Under the pieces are notes generated by a model. The model was not told the origin of the DNA and did not search any database. It was given only the letters and a program-made list of their open reading frames with translations. From Megamerina dolium (taxonomy: Eukaryota > Arthropoda > Insecta > Diptera > Megamerinidae), in the NCBI GenBank assembly GCA_963854835.1, contig OY978525.1, positions 78,260,628 to 78,324,627 of the forward strand: 64,000 nt of DNA. The letters are read 5' to 3'. Below, in pieces: positions 46,297-58,479 of the stretch. The first letter of the stretch is position 1; each line of letters starts with the position of its first letter. Both the position numbers and the translations under genes were made by a program.

Positions 46297-47662
46297 CGGT
46301 CTGTGTGTCGACATCGCGGGAGTCTGGGTTGAACGTGATTCCCCCGCTCGGACTACCACGTTCCTCGACATGTTTCCCGGATTGCACCTTGGACAACGTG
46401 GAGTAACAACCTCACTGAGGCCACATTTATAACAAAATATCGTCCGCTGTGCAGACTGACACTCTGTATACGTGTGACCTGCTCTTCTGCAGTTCCAACA
46501 CATAATGCTATTTCTTGACGATCGGTTTCGTGCGGCTTCATCGACGCCGACGCTATTCCGACTTCCTCGCAATTCTTCGCCATCATTGTACGTATCCATC
46601 AACTCGTTCACGTGTTGCCTCGCACCAAGCACATTACTATTGGCAGGTGCCTGTACCACGTTACGCCAATCTCGTCGGGCGAAGCAATACTCAGCGTCTT
46701 GACACTGGTCTCGCAGCTGTTCCACCGTATAACAGGCCGTGGGGTACACAATTCGCGACAAACCATCACGCAAATTCCGTTTCAAGATGCGAATCATTTC
46801 AGCATCTGGTATTGGAGGTGACAACTGTGCACGTAGTTTACCCATGGCGTGGAAGAAGGCATCGATCGATTCTCCAGCCTGCTGCCGACGGTCAACCAGA
46901 TTTCGCATGACGTCAAAATGGGACCAATTGGTACGATATCTCCTTAATAGGGCTTGGCGCAGTGTACAGTGTACGTACAGCCAGTACCACTCCTTAGCCT
47001 CTCCAGTCAGCAGCTGGTGGAATTCTCTGATGACCTGATCCCACTAGCAATCATACCGAGCCTGCAAATACTCTACTCTGAACACGAAGTCTTCAACCGA
47101 GAGCCTCTCCTTGTTGCCGTCAAATTGTATACACCATTTATCCAACGGTAAGTATCTGGATGTGTACTCACTCTCACGGTCTCTACTTCTTCTTATTTGC
47201 CTTTCAGCCCCTCCGAATATGTGCTGGCCAGCGGTCGCATCATGTGGTGGCGGTACATTGGCGTTAGTGGAATTCTCAGCTTGAGCAAATCTATTTTCGT
47301 TGGTTTGTTGTTGCGGTATCAGCCGTTCACCCAGCTGTCTAAATCCAACGTCAATGCAACCGTTGATTTTGTTGTACCTGTATTGACAGCACTTTTAGTA
47401 GCTGCGACAACTCATTAGTCGGAGGCGCTGCTGAACCTGATGGAGCCGGAGTCGTTCTTGGTAGGGCTCCTCTACTTTCATTTTGAGCATTTTGTGGCAC
47501 GATGATGGACCCCGACATATCAATGAAATTTTGCTGATCCATCTCCTCTCTGGATTCTACAGGCATTTCGGTGGATAACTGATCTTCCAATCGTCGACGA
47601 GCGTCTGAATCAATGCTCCGTCGCCTTCGTCTGTGATCACGCCACTTAGCCGCGCTGCTCAT
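46297..47662 (-). pseudogene. Giant element gag
   Basis: Minus strand. Likely start ATG at 47662 (MSSAAKWRDHRRRRRSID, strongly basic). After a frameshift near 47350 come LPLDKWCIQFDGNKERLSVE, a TAG near 47046, VIREFHQLLTGEAKEWYWLY (retrotransposon gag domain), then RRQQAGESIDAFFHAMGKLR. Two zinc knuckles follow: CWNCRRAGHTYTEC (CCHC) and CYKCGLSEVVTPRCPRC, which is irregular. Stop near 46297. Frameshift and stop make it non-coding as read. Confidence 0.85.
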
Positions 47663-49022
47663 CCAATATATCGACAAAAAATGATAAATGTACACGTATG
47701 TCGTGTCGTATTACAAAAAAAAAAATGTTTCAATTTAAATAATTTTTTTAAACCGCAAGAACAGTAAGGCGGTTTATAAAACACACAATAACCCAAAACA
47801 AACGACTTCCAGTATATAAGATTTTCCTTAATTACTAATATGCACTTACATCTAAGAGATTTACAATGAATTTAATTACTATTAATTGTTATCTAAATTC
47901 TTAAACTATCTAAAACCTAAAACGCACACGATTAAATTTTAACTTATATATTGCTTAACTTATATCACGAAACAAATTTAAATTGTATATATAATTTGTT
48001 TATTTGCATATATATATTATGTTATTTATTTTAATTCAATTTGTACATTATTTATTTCATTTCCAATTGTATACTTTATTCTTATATTATTTCAATCATA
48101 TATTTAATTCTTATTTTATTTAAAATATATATACTTCAATTCTCTAAATACTATGAATTTATATTTACTAATTTAAATTTGTTTTTTAATTGTTTTTCTT
48201 TCTTATTATAATTTTAGGGGGATTCATGGAAATGGAACGTAACTTGTGGCCTCACTCTCGACGTTCACAACTGTTCAACACACAATATAATTTATGATGA
48301 GCATATGTGACTTTAAGGTAACCACATCCGACACAAAACAAAAAAAACTAACATATACTAATCCGTGCTCTATTCCAAACAGATTCATCATCATCGACCT
48401 TCAGAGGAACGCCTCAGAACACCACCACCATACAACAAATGTGCCTCCAACCGACAACACTTGGACATGGTTACTGGGTGCACCTATGGCATGGTGACTA
48501 ATCCATCTGACCATCACCACCCCACAACACACGAGCCACGAATCACTACGACATCCATATGTAGACATTGCTGATCGGTGCAATCAGGATTCAGCTTATA
48601 CTGCTGTCCAGGCCAACCAGCATCAACAATGCCCAAAACATACACATACAATTTATAATTCCCTATAATCGACTCCATAACTAAATCACGTCTTTTCTTT
48701 CAGGTACCTTTCACATACAGCCGCTTTGATGTCAGCGCATCTCACTTCGGTGTGCGATGGTGTCTGGATTCGATTCACATCCGACCGATACAATTGGCCT
48801 CTTGACTCCATCGCTATGCCAAGACATCTGCCGCCGGATATGCCCCTCATCCATGACCACCCATCCACTATGAGCCGAATGCCCCTGACCTCCAGACTGT
48901 ATGCACCCATGAACCTCCAGACTGTATGTACCCATGAGACTCCCATACTATGTATGCCCCTCCATAGGTACACCATACACAAAAACGAAACATAAAACAA
49001 ATACTCGTATCTCGTGGTTTAT
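47663..49022 (-). other. Giant element leader between primer site and gag
   Basis: About 1.36 kb, AT-rich in 47700-48220, more balanced in 48230-49020. Short open frames on either strand have no motif. A leader this long is in keeping with the long LTRs. Confidence 0.6.
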
Positions 49023-49040
49023 GCCCCACGTTGGGCGCCA
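49023..49040 (-). promoter_or_regulatory. Primer-binding site, tRNA-Lys type
   Basis: Plus strand GCCCCACGTTGGGCGCCA equals the 3' end of an insect tRNA-Lys with CCA, so the minus strand is the 18-nt primer site. It lies 4 bases from the LTR end (49045). Confidence 0.85.
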
Positions 49041-49882
49041 TTATTGTTAAATTAATATAATTGAATTTTAAAATGTTTATTTTATCGAAATATAAATCGA
49101 TTACATTGATCATGTCCGGCCCCACGTTGGGCGCCATTAATATAATGTGCGTACTCTATTGCTTCCTCAAATCATAATGCCATCTGTTAAAAAGACCATT
49201 GTTATTATACCCGTCACCAATATGTCCGTATGTCAATTCAGTCTTCGTCCATGTACATCCATGTCTGTTCACAACTAGGTACACACATATACGCATATGT
49301 ATGTACTCGATGCAACACACACATATGCGCATTCCGGTCGTCACCCCACAGAGTAATATACTCGGTGTTGCAACACTACAAACAAAACAATGGCAGGCTA
49401 TTATTTTATTTGGGCGCCATTATTGTTCATCCATTATAATGCACTCATAGTGGCCTTGCACCAGCTGGCTAGGGTACTCAGGGCGTGGTCCTCAACCCGC
49501 CACTGAGATGCAATGGATGAACAATAATGCCCACCATCATTGTGGACATGGGTACTCAAACCGATAGTAAACCATGACAAAACAACAACCGCATACACAA
49601 ACATCAACAACACGACATATCCCCCTAACGTCACGCTCCACCAGGCATGCCTATTGTGTGCTCCCTCCCTTCTTGGATTGACCATGCACGCCTACCAAAC
49701 CGTGGACAACCCCCACAACGTACCGGAACTGAAAGTTCAGCCTACATCCATTTCCCTTCCATGATCCATCCTAATGTGGGAATTTTAAGTACTCATACTC
49801 TAACAACAGTACAAATTAAACATTATAAAACAGATTTTGAATTTATTACAACAAAATTATAACCAATTACTAATATTAATAT

Positions 49883-50320
49883 TGTAACGAGTATCGATAG
49901 TTGATTACTCATCACTATTGTGACTGACTCTATTGGCAGCATCGAAACGAATGTCAACAAAAAGAAATAAGCGATAACCAGAACAAGCCAACGAGAAAGG
50001 AAGAGAAGAATCTCGATAAAGGAAGATTCTGGGGTGTTGCCAACAGAGTATAAATAGAGCCAGTGTTCAGAATTGACAATCAATCTAATTCCGAACGTGA
50101 TTGCGAAAACATTGATACAGAGGCAAAAGTTGCAAGTACATTAGAGTGTTATTGTAAATAGTTGATTATAAACAGAGTTGATTGTAAATAGTGTTTATTA
50201 AATAAATTGTTGCTGTATATAGTTGTATAAAATAAGTGTTGCAGTTATTATTAACAGAATCCAGTGATCGAACAATGTAATTCAAATAGAATTAAACGCT
50301 CACAGATTAAAAACGTAACA
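49883..50320 (+). repeat. Element 2, 5' LTR
   Basis: 438 bp, TGTAACGAG...AACGTAACA, with TATAAATA near 50050 and AATAAA near 50200. Confidence 0.96.
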
Positions 50321-50349
50321 ATTGGTGTCAGAAGTGGGATTCTGTAAAG

Positions 50350-51750
50350 ATGGTGAAAATTGAACTAAAAGTGGACCAGCTTAAAAAGCTGTTGGTAGAG
50401 ATGAATCTATCGTCATCAGGTGCAAAGGCGGAACTGCTGGTGAGGCTGAGGCAAGCTATGTAGGCTAAGGGAATTAATGTAGAAGAACATGAGTTCTTCG
50501 AGGAAGCCGATATACAAGTGGTTGTGCACGCTGAGGAAGAGAGCAAAATAGATTCGAGTGGTCAACTCATGGAATTCATGAAAACCATGATGCAACAGCA
50601 GCAACAACAGCTACAAGAAAATGCGTCTCGCATTGACTCCAAGCTTCAAGAACATTCGGTACGCCAAGAGGGCGTTATTAGTGAATTGCGTATGGAAATT
50701 CAAGAAGGTTCGTCTCGCCAAGAGGGCGTTATTAGTGATTTGCGTATGGAAATTCAAGAACATTCGGCTCGCCAAGAACACGTCATCGAAAATCTACAAA
50801 AAGGAATTGAACTTAGATTTCAGGAAATTTCCGGAACCATTAATGAAAAGGTCACGGATTTAAAGGAACATGTAGATGATTTGGAAGATAAGTTCGAGAA
50901 ATTACAGCACGATCTCAACCAACTAAAAATAAATGGACCAGCCACATCAGTGATTCGAGATTCAAGCACAATCAAACTAAAACCACCAACATTTGACGGA
51001 AGCACGCCATTCAATATCTTCAAGCTTCAATTCGAGACAACAGCTTCGAAGAATCAATGGGATGATAGCGACAAGACTGCTGCTTTAATAGTCGCATTAA
51101 AAGGTAATGCTTCCGAGGTGTTACAGATGGTTCCAGAAAAAGATCGTGGTAGCTATCAGTCACTGATGGACACACTCCAGCGAAAATATGGAAATGAATA
51201 CAAGAGTCAATTACATCGAGTTGAATTGAGATCGCGAGTGCAACGGAGTAATGAGAGCCTTCAGGAATTCGCTTCCGATATTGAGCGCTTATGTCATCTA
51301 GCGTTCTCCGTTAATTCGGAAGAGTTTGTCGAAAAAATCAAAATAGAGGCTTTCATAGATGGCATACGTGATGGAGAGACAAAGCGTGCCCTAGTCATGT
51401 CACCAAGGAATACTTATGCCGAAACAGTCAGTAGTGCCTTGACGTTTGAAGCCGCCAGTTTGATGTGTCGACCAATGCCACGGGTACGCCAACTAGAAAC
51501 AGAAACAGCAGATCTGGTTGAAGCAGTGTGTCCAGCATTCAAATCTGTAGTGCAGCCTGAAGGAAGAACAACAGGTCGACGCGAAAACAAATTTACTGGT
51601 AAGTGCTTTATTTGCGACAAACCAGAACACATGGCGCGTGACTGCCGTCTACGACGAAAGCGATCAAGATCCAATTCTCCAGGAAGACAAAAGAAGGAGA
51701 ATAAGGTGGATAGCGATCGCTCCACTAACACAAATCCATCGTTAAACTAA
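50350..51750 (+). pseudogene. Gypsy element 2 gag (one nonsense codon)
   Basis: ATG at 50350. SAP-like motif (LKVDQLKKLLVEMNL, then AELLVRLRQAM), then TAG at 50461-50463 where element 1 has GAG. From 50518 on the frame is open to the stop at 51748-51750: coiled coil with a different repeat number from element 1 (RQEGVISELRMEIQE-type units), PPTFDGSTPFNIFKLQF, capsid-like region, CFICDKPEHMARDC knuckle, basic tail. The early stop would block full-length Gag unless translation restarts or the base is an error. Confidence 0.92.
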
Positions 51751-51783
51751 ATCGAGTCAGTTCAGCGGGGCGTGAACTGACTC
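51741..51783 (+). promoter_or_regulatory. Candidate -1 ribosomal frameshift signal (element 2)
   Basis: Same as element 1: G TTA AAC at 51741-51747, stop TAA at 51748-51750, 11-bp stem 51754-51764 with 51773-51783. Confidence 0.8.
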
Positions 51784-52199
51784 CAACAGTGGGTTGCCCC
51801 ATCATTCACATTTCACAACTACAGCGTGTGCCAAGCAGCTTGACTATTGATGGAAAATTGGACAATATGGAATTCATGTTAACCCTGGACACTGGTGCAT
51901 CACATTCTATAATCAAGAGCGATTTGGTAAAGAGGTTTGAGCCTTTAATGGGAATAAAATTGCGTACAGCAACGGGTGAGGATGCACAAATTCTGGGTAA
52001 GATAAAGAAACGAGTATCTATTGGAAATTACACGTGGGAACATGAATTCATTGTGGCTGACATCATCGATGACGTAATAATTGGTGTTGATTTTATGATT
52101 GACAACGGATTTACGTTAGATTTAAATCAACGGATACTGCGCTATGCAAATGTCGAACTACCATTGAACATAAAAACATCATACTTGGTAGGACGTTAG
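51747..52199 (+). CDS. Gypsy element 2 aspartic protease
   Basis: Open in the -1 frame from 51747. LDTGASHSIIKSDLVKRF carries the catalytic motif; VIIGVDFMIDNGFTLDLNQR follows; stop TAG at 52197-52199. The heptamer T TTA AAT (52121-52127) lies in the overlap with the pol frame. Confidence 0.88.
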   Translation, partial: LNRVSSAGRELTPTVGCPIIHISQLQRVPSSLTIDGKLDNMEFMLTLDTGASHSIIKSDLVKRFEPLMGIKLRTATGEDAQILGKIKKRVSIGNYTWEHEFIVADIIDDVIIGVDFMIDNGFTLDLNQRILRYANVELPLNIKTSYLVGR

Positions 52200-55180
52200 T
52201 AGAACCTAAAGAAAATGGAATAGTACCGGTGCGAATTTTAAATCCAACTAATACATCTACAGTTGTAAAGAAAGGAATGGTGATTGGTCATTGCCAAGAA
52301 GTTCATGCCGTAGTAGACTGCGAAAAGGGTTCGTCGATAAAAAGTGGAAGATCAGGAACTGGCAAGGGGGAAATAAAAGCACAGATGGAGGAATGGGCAG
52401 GTGTGCTTACCAAACAGCAAAAAGAAAAGGCTTTACAAGTATTGGAGAAGTACAGTTCAATATTTTCTTCAAATGGAAAAACTGGAGGACGAACAACCAT
52501 CGTGAAGCATCACATTGACACCGGTGATTCTAGACCAATTCGTCAAGCACCACGACGAGTTCCATTGGCCAAAAGAGACGAAGCCATTAAGCTGATTTCC
52601 GATATGCAGAAACAAGGTGTTATTCAACCATCAGTGAGTCCATGGAGTTCACCAGTTGTGCTGGTAAAGAAGAAGGATGGAAGTACTCGATTCTGTGTGG
52701 ATTACAGAAAGCTAAATGATATTACGAAAAAAGACAGCTATCCACTGCCAAGAATCGATGACACTCTGGACACACTATCTGGTGCGAAGTGGTTCTCAAC
52801 TCTTGATTTGCAAAGTGGCTACTGGCAAGTGGAACTTGGTAAGGAAGACAAAGAGAAAACAGCTTTCAGTATTGGCGATGGTCTATGGCAATTTACAGTC
52901 ATGCCATTTGGTTTATGCAATGCGCCAGCTACTTTCGAACGTTTGATGGAGCGTGTACTCAGAGGACTACACTGGAAAACGTGCTTGGTGTATCTCGATG
53001 ACATTATTGTGATGGGAAAAGATTTTAACGACCACCTGGAAAAGTTGAAAGAAGTATTTGAGCGTATACAATCAGCAGGGCTTAAACTGAATATGAAAAA
53101 GTGTTCACTCTTCAGGCAAGAAGTTAAATATCTTGGTCATAAAGTAACAACAGAAGGGGTACATACCGACGAGGAGAAAGTAGCAGCAGTTCAAGAATGG
53201 CCTATTCCGTCGAATCTTCACGAGCTAAGAAGCTTCCTAGGCTTATGCACCTACTATAGACGATTTGTTCCTGGATTTGCAAACATCGCCAGCAGTCTGC
53301 ATGAGTTGACAAGAAAGAACAAACCATTTGTGTGGGGCGAGGACCAACAGAAAGCATTCGAACAGCTGAAAGAAAAACTCTGTTCAGCACCAATATTAGC
53401 GTATCCAGTACCTGGTCAAAAGTTTGTGTTGGACACAGATGCGAGTGGCTATGGAATAGGTGGTGTGCTCTCTCAGATCATAGATGGGCAAGAAAAAGTA
53501 ATAGCATACTACAGTAAAATCCTGTCGAAGTCAGAAAGAAATTACTGTGTCACACGAAGAGAGTTGCTCGCAATACTGGAATGTGTAAAGTATTTCCATA
53601 AATACTTGTACGGTCAGTCATTTCATCTACGAACTGACCACTCAGCGCTAAGGTGGTTATTGCAATTTAAAAACCCAGAAGGACAATTGGCGCGCTGGAT
53701 TGAAAGGCTGCAGAGTTATGATTTTACCCTCGAACATCGTAAAGGAGGACATCACGGCAACGCGGATGCTCTATCTCGTCGTCCTTGCAAAATGGAATGT
53801 AAACATTGTTCTCGAGTGGAAAGCAAGGAGCACATTGTCGACATACGACTTACGAATATATTGCCGGAGGAGTCATGGACCACCGAACGAGTGCAAGAAG
53901 ATCAGCGGAACGACCCAGATCTCGTAAAGATTATGGAATACAAGGAGCAGGGCATACGTCCAGATTGGCAAGAAATGGCTAATGAGAGTCCAATAGCAAA
54001 GGAATACTGGGCGCAGTGGCAAAGCCTGCACTTACGAGACGGATGTTTATTCAGAGCATGGGAAAGTGAAGATGGAAAAATCACTAATTATCTTCTAGTG
54101 GTACCCAAGGCAAAAATAAATGAAGTGATAGCTCAGTATCACAATGCCTCCAGTGGAGGGCATTTGGGAATCACTAAAACCGTCGAGAAAATAAAGAAAC
54201 GATTTTATTGGGTTGGATGTCATGACCATGTCGCTGATTGGATTCGGAAGTGTGAACAATGTGCAATGGCCAAAGGTCCCACTAAGAAAAGTCGTGGTAA
54301 GATGCACCAATACACCGTGGGTGCTCCATTTGAGCGAATTGCTATGGACATAGCTGGTCCATTTCCAATAAGCAACGCAGGAAACAAGTATGTTCTGGTG
54401 GTTATAGATTACTTCAGTAAATGGCCTGAAGTATACCCCATTCCAAATCAGGAAGCTAGTACAGTTGCGGATGTATTCGTCAACCAATGGGTTACTCGTT
54501 TTGGTGTACCGATGGAGTTACACTCAGACCAAGGTCGAAATTTCGAATCAGTTGTATTCCAAGAGATATGCCGTATGCTGGGTATATACAAAACTCGTAC
54601 AACACCTTTGCATCCACAATCTGATGGCATGGTAGAACGATTTAACCGTACCTTGGAGGAATATTTGAGAAAAGTCGTAGATAAATACCAAAGAGACTGG
54701 GATGTACATATACCAATGTTCCTCATGGCATATCGATGCGCACAACATGATACGACGGCTACTACACCGGCAATGGCAATTTTTGGAAACGAGTTAAGAC
54801 TGCCAGCTGATTTAAAATTTGGAGTTGTAACACCAACGAGATCAACCGAAGGAAATTATACTAGCGAAAAGCGGGAACAGTTGGATGAAGTACATCAGTT
54901 CATCAGAGAGCGGTCGCAGATGATAAGCGATAAGATGAAGGCCAGGTATGACTTGAAAGCAAATTCAAACGGGTTCTATGAAGGAGAGCTTGTAATGCTT
55001 CATAATCCACAACGAAAGAAAGGCCTGTCCCCTAAACTACAGACTCATGGGGAAGGACCATATGAGATTATAGCAAAGATAAATGACGTAGTGTATTGCA
55101 TTCAACGTGCCTGGAATAAAAGAGCAAAGTTTAAAGTAGTGCACTTGGAGCGACTTGCGCCATATCGAGGGGAAGTATAA
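52105..55180 (+). CDS. Gypsy element 2 Pol: RT, RNase H, integrase (apparently intact)
   Basis: Open to TAA at 55178-55180; first ATG 52229, frame open from about 52105. RT with FCVDYRKLNDI and YLDDIIVMG, RNase H with DTDASGYGIGG and TDHSALRWLL, integrase zinc finger (GGHLGITKTVEKIKKRF, CEQC), catalytic MDIAGPFP, HSDQGRN and VERFNRTLEE. It keeps VVIDYFSKW and the 10 codons missing from element 1. Small changes near the C terminus: GEGPYEII where element 1 has WEGPYEII, and Cys for Arg in VVYCIQ. It could be functional as a source of enzymes. Confidence 0.94.
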
Positions 55181-55218
55181 AAACTTGTTCGGGACGAACA
55201 AGGTTAAGAGGAGGGCAG

Positions 55219-55656
55219 TGTAACGAGTATCGATAGTTGATTACTCATCACTATTGTGACTGACTCTATTGGCAGCATCGAAACGAATGTCAACAAAAAG
55301 AAATAAGCGATAACCAGAACAAGCCAACGAGAAAGGAAGAGAAGAATCTCGATAAAGGAAGATTCTGGGGTGTTGCCAACAGAGTATAAATAGAGCCAGT
55401 GTTCAGAATTGACAATCAATCTAATTCCGAACGTGATTGCGAAAACATTGATACAGAGGCAAAAGTTGCAAGTACATTAGAGTGTTATTGTAAATAGTTG
55501 ATTATAAACAGAGTTGATTGTAAATAGTGTTTATTAAATAAATTGTTGCTGTATATAGTTGTATAAAATAAGTGTTGCAGTTATTATTAACAGAATCCAG
55601 TGATCGAACAATGTAATTCAAATAGAATTAAACGCTCACAGATTAAAAACGTAACA
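55219..55656 (+). repeat. Element 2, 3' LTR
   Basis: 438 bp, no difference from 49883-50320 found by eye. Confidence 0.96.
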
Positions 55657-55660
55657 ATAT

Positions 55661-56236
55661 TAAAGAATAAACTTATATAAAAGAAAATAAATATAAAAAA
55701 AAATATAACGAAACAAAGCGAGGAAAATTTAGATAAATCGCAATAAAAAAAAATTTAATAATTAAATAGCAAACTCGTGAAAATCTTTTGAGAATAATAC
55801 AAACAAAAAAAAAAGAAATATATATAAAAAAAATCAAATGAAAAAAGTATATGTATATATATATTATACGACTAGATGTAAAGATGCGGAAAATTTGCGT
55901 CGCGCTTACGCACGCAGAGATGAAAATTGGGGGAAACACAAAAAAACCAGAATTCCGAAATAAATCGTCAAAAAAAAAATACAAAACGCATACACCCTAA
56001 TCATACCCTTCCTACTGAGATTAATGGGGGTTATGGGGGAATGCCTCCACTTGCACCACTTAACGTGCAAACACCCGATATACGCAATTACTACACAAAC
56101 CAAAACTTTTCCCCTCAACTCACTCACTTGCGTCTTGAACGCACGCAACGCACGAAAAGAAAAACCAAACTGTTATCAACGGTTCCGACGGAAACCGCAA
56201 TTTTCACTTAACGGAATTTTCCGCTACACCAAAAAT
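55661..56236. other. Giant LTR continues
   Basis: Matches 38363-38826 of the left LTR plus about 125 bp (55922-56060) absent there. A-rich tracts; no gene. Confidence 0.85.
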
Positions 56237-56367
<131 letters not shown>

Positions 56368-57780
56368 ATAATCATAATACAAAAAAAATATATAATATAT
56401 AATTAAAGCGATATTTGCCCCAAACGGAAACTGGAATCGTCAATACCAAATCACCAAAAGAAACGAACACCGCTATGGCAACCCCGACATTTTTGGTTCC
56501 ACACGTCCACCATTGGAAAACTCGTCTGTTTTCGTTCTATTCTTCTCCACTGTCAGTTTTGTTTACATTTTTATAGTGCAGCGTATTAAATATTTGTGTG
56601 TTTAAATAGACAAATTACGTCCAGACGCGGTATTCAAGGAGGAAAATGTGTTCATCCGTGTACGCGTAATCGTCTAACGTGCGTAAATTTTATATAAATT
56701 CCTCCAAAGTGCGTGTGCTAAATCAATAAATATAACATGTGTGTGGTGCCTCTAAAACGTTGCTCGAACGCTTACAGCGTCGCGAAAAGATACTGCTGCA
56801 CAAAAAAAAAGTATCCAGCACCTTCACTTTATCACGCAATAGGAACCTCATTCAGCCTGGGTAAGTGATTTTGTACTCCACAATATACATTTATTTGTCT
56901 TACGAGGAGTTGTACATACACACGCACTATGAGCTGAACACGTACACTAATAGTTGAGCTGTTGCATGTACGCCTATACTAGGAGCAGCTCTATAATGGT
57001 AAGCCCCACGATATGGAATAAAAAAAAAACGTTTAGTACTTATCTTTTGTTTTCTTTTCGAAATAATGTCTTTTGCTGGATCGTTCTGCGCGTACCTTCT
57101 GTGCTGCTGCTTCGCGTTAATGTTGTCACTGGATCACTGTGCCATTCCCAGGATTTACTACTCCTGTAAAGGTGCGTCTGAACATATATCGCCTTTCTCC
57201 ATAACCAATATTAATTTTCACTTGATTTGTTCACTAATAAACTCGTTTCAGATAAGGATACACTGACACACACTCATCACCGGGCCAACTCGCCAACGTC
57301 TTCACACAACTTGAAAAAAATCCTAACTGATCCCCTCTGCTAGCAACGGGCTCCACTAATATACCCTCGGCGGCACGCGAAAAACCATTCCTTGCTGTTA
57401 CAAACACAGACATACCAGACTACCGGTTTGTTCCGACGAAGGACGACATTTTCCGTCGATAAACGGTGGATATCTCACACATCTACACTTCATCAATATA
57501 TCGCAGTCGCAGAGCAACGTCAGCGTAAGTACTCCTGTACAATCACGTTAAGTAACATAGACATATAATTTAACATCTTTATACATGTTATCAACAGTTT
57601 TGGTTATGTTATTAACAGCTTTGCATATGTTGACAACAGCTTTTCTTTATGCTGTTTTTTCCATTATGCAAATCTATACACACATATCCATGTCTAATTC
57701 ATTTCATATGTCTAATTTTCTTTTCTTTGTTTTTCTCTTTTTCTTTACAGAAATAAATGGACGATAGACCACGCGCAACA

Positions 57781-58000
57781 GTTGATAGAATTACGAAATG
57801 AACTGGGACCGCATGATATCCATCCCTAAACCATAAGCTACTTGATCATTGCACTAATCATTGGAGCATTAATCGTAGGATCTTGGAAACAAATACGTCA
57901 GCGAAGAGTCAGATCATCATCCACAAAAAGGCAAGTGCCAATCGCATCTAATGATACAGATATTGAATTGAACAGCGTGTACAGGTCACATAGCATATAG
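57781..58000 (+). pseudogene. BEL/Pao env-like C terminus
   Basis: Resumes after the 20-kb insertion, in frame with 37525. LIELRNELGPHDIHP, a TAA, then in the same frame a hydrophobic segment (SYLIIALIIGALIVGSWKQI) followed by basic residues (RQRRVRSSSTKR) and a stop at 57998-58000. This is the membrane anchor and short cytoplasmic tail of an env-like protein. The nonsense codon before the anchor and the breaks upstream make it dead. Confidence 0.7.
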
Positions 58001-58030
58001 TTGAATGACAGAATTCAACGCAGGGGAGAA

Positions 58031-58432
58031 TATTAATACATATCATATATATTACTTATGTTATGTTAACATAAGCAATATGTTAATACAAAACATAAGT
58101 AATACCTACATAGGTAGAAGAGTCATAATTTGTTAATAAAACAGAATTTTAGTTTTAGCTTATTTTGCATTTTTTGCTTGTTCAATAACAAATTAGTCAG
58201 TGCATGTTGCATAGCAAATTTTGTGTTCTCACAGACGAAATTCTATTCCTCTGAACAGTAGCTTAAAAAAGTGCTACATTAGTGTTTCCCATGAGGAATA
58301 GGTTATGCACCTTGTACTGATTAATACCTTGATTATAAATATATTCTTTTTTCTTATATTATTTAGTCGTAAAAAATTGTATAAAAACTGAAGATTTTAA
58401 TAAATAAAGGGACTTTGAATTTATTCAAAGGA
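58031..58432 (+). repeat. BEL/Pao 3' LTR (right end truncated)
   Basis: Follows a purine tract (gcaggggagaa). Its poly(A) part (58372-58415, aattgtataaaaactgaagat, aataaagggactt) matches the 5' LTR at 30926-30968. The ctacattagtg segment near 58278 matches the 5' LTR start. It breaks off near 58432, where errantivirus-like sequence begins. Confidence 0.7.
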
Positions 58433-58479
58433 ATAATAATGTACAACAAGTAAATGTTCATACAATTACCCCAAAAAGG

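Larger units (their letters stand above)
49883..55656 (+). mobile_element. Ty3/Gypsy LTR retrotransposon, element 2 (young)
   Basis: 5774 bp, flanked by ATAT (49879-49882 and 55657-55660). The two 438-bp LTRs appear identical by eye. Primer site TGGTGTCAGAAGTGGGATTC directly after the 5' LTR; purine tract agaggagggcag before the 3' LTR. Structure as element 1 without SINE. The unoccupied target is kept in the other giant LTR at about 38358-38370. The only clear lesion is a stop in gag. Confidence 0.96.
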
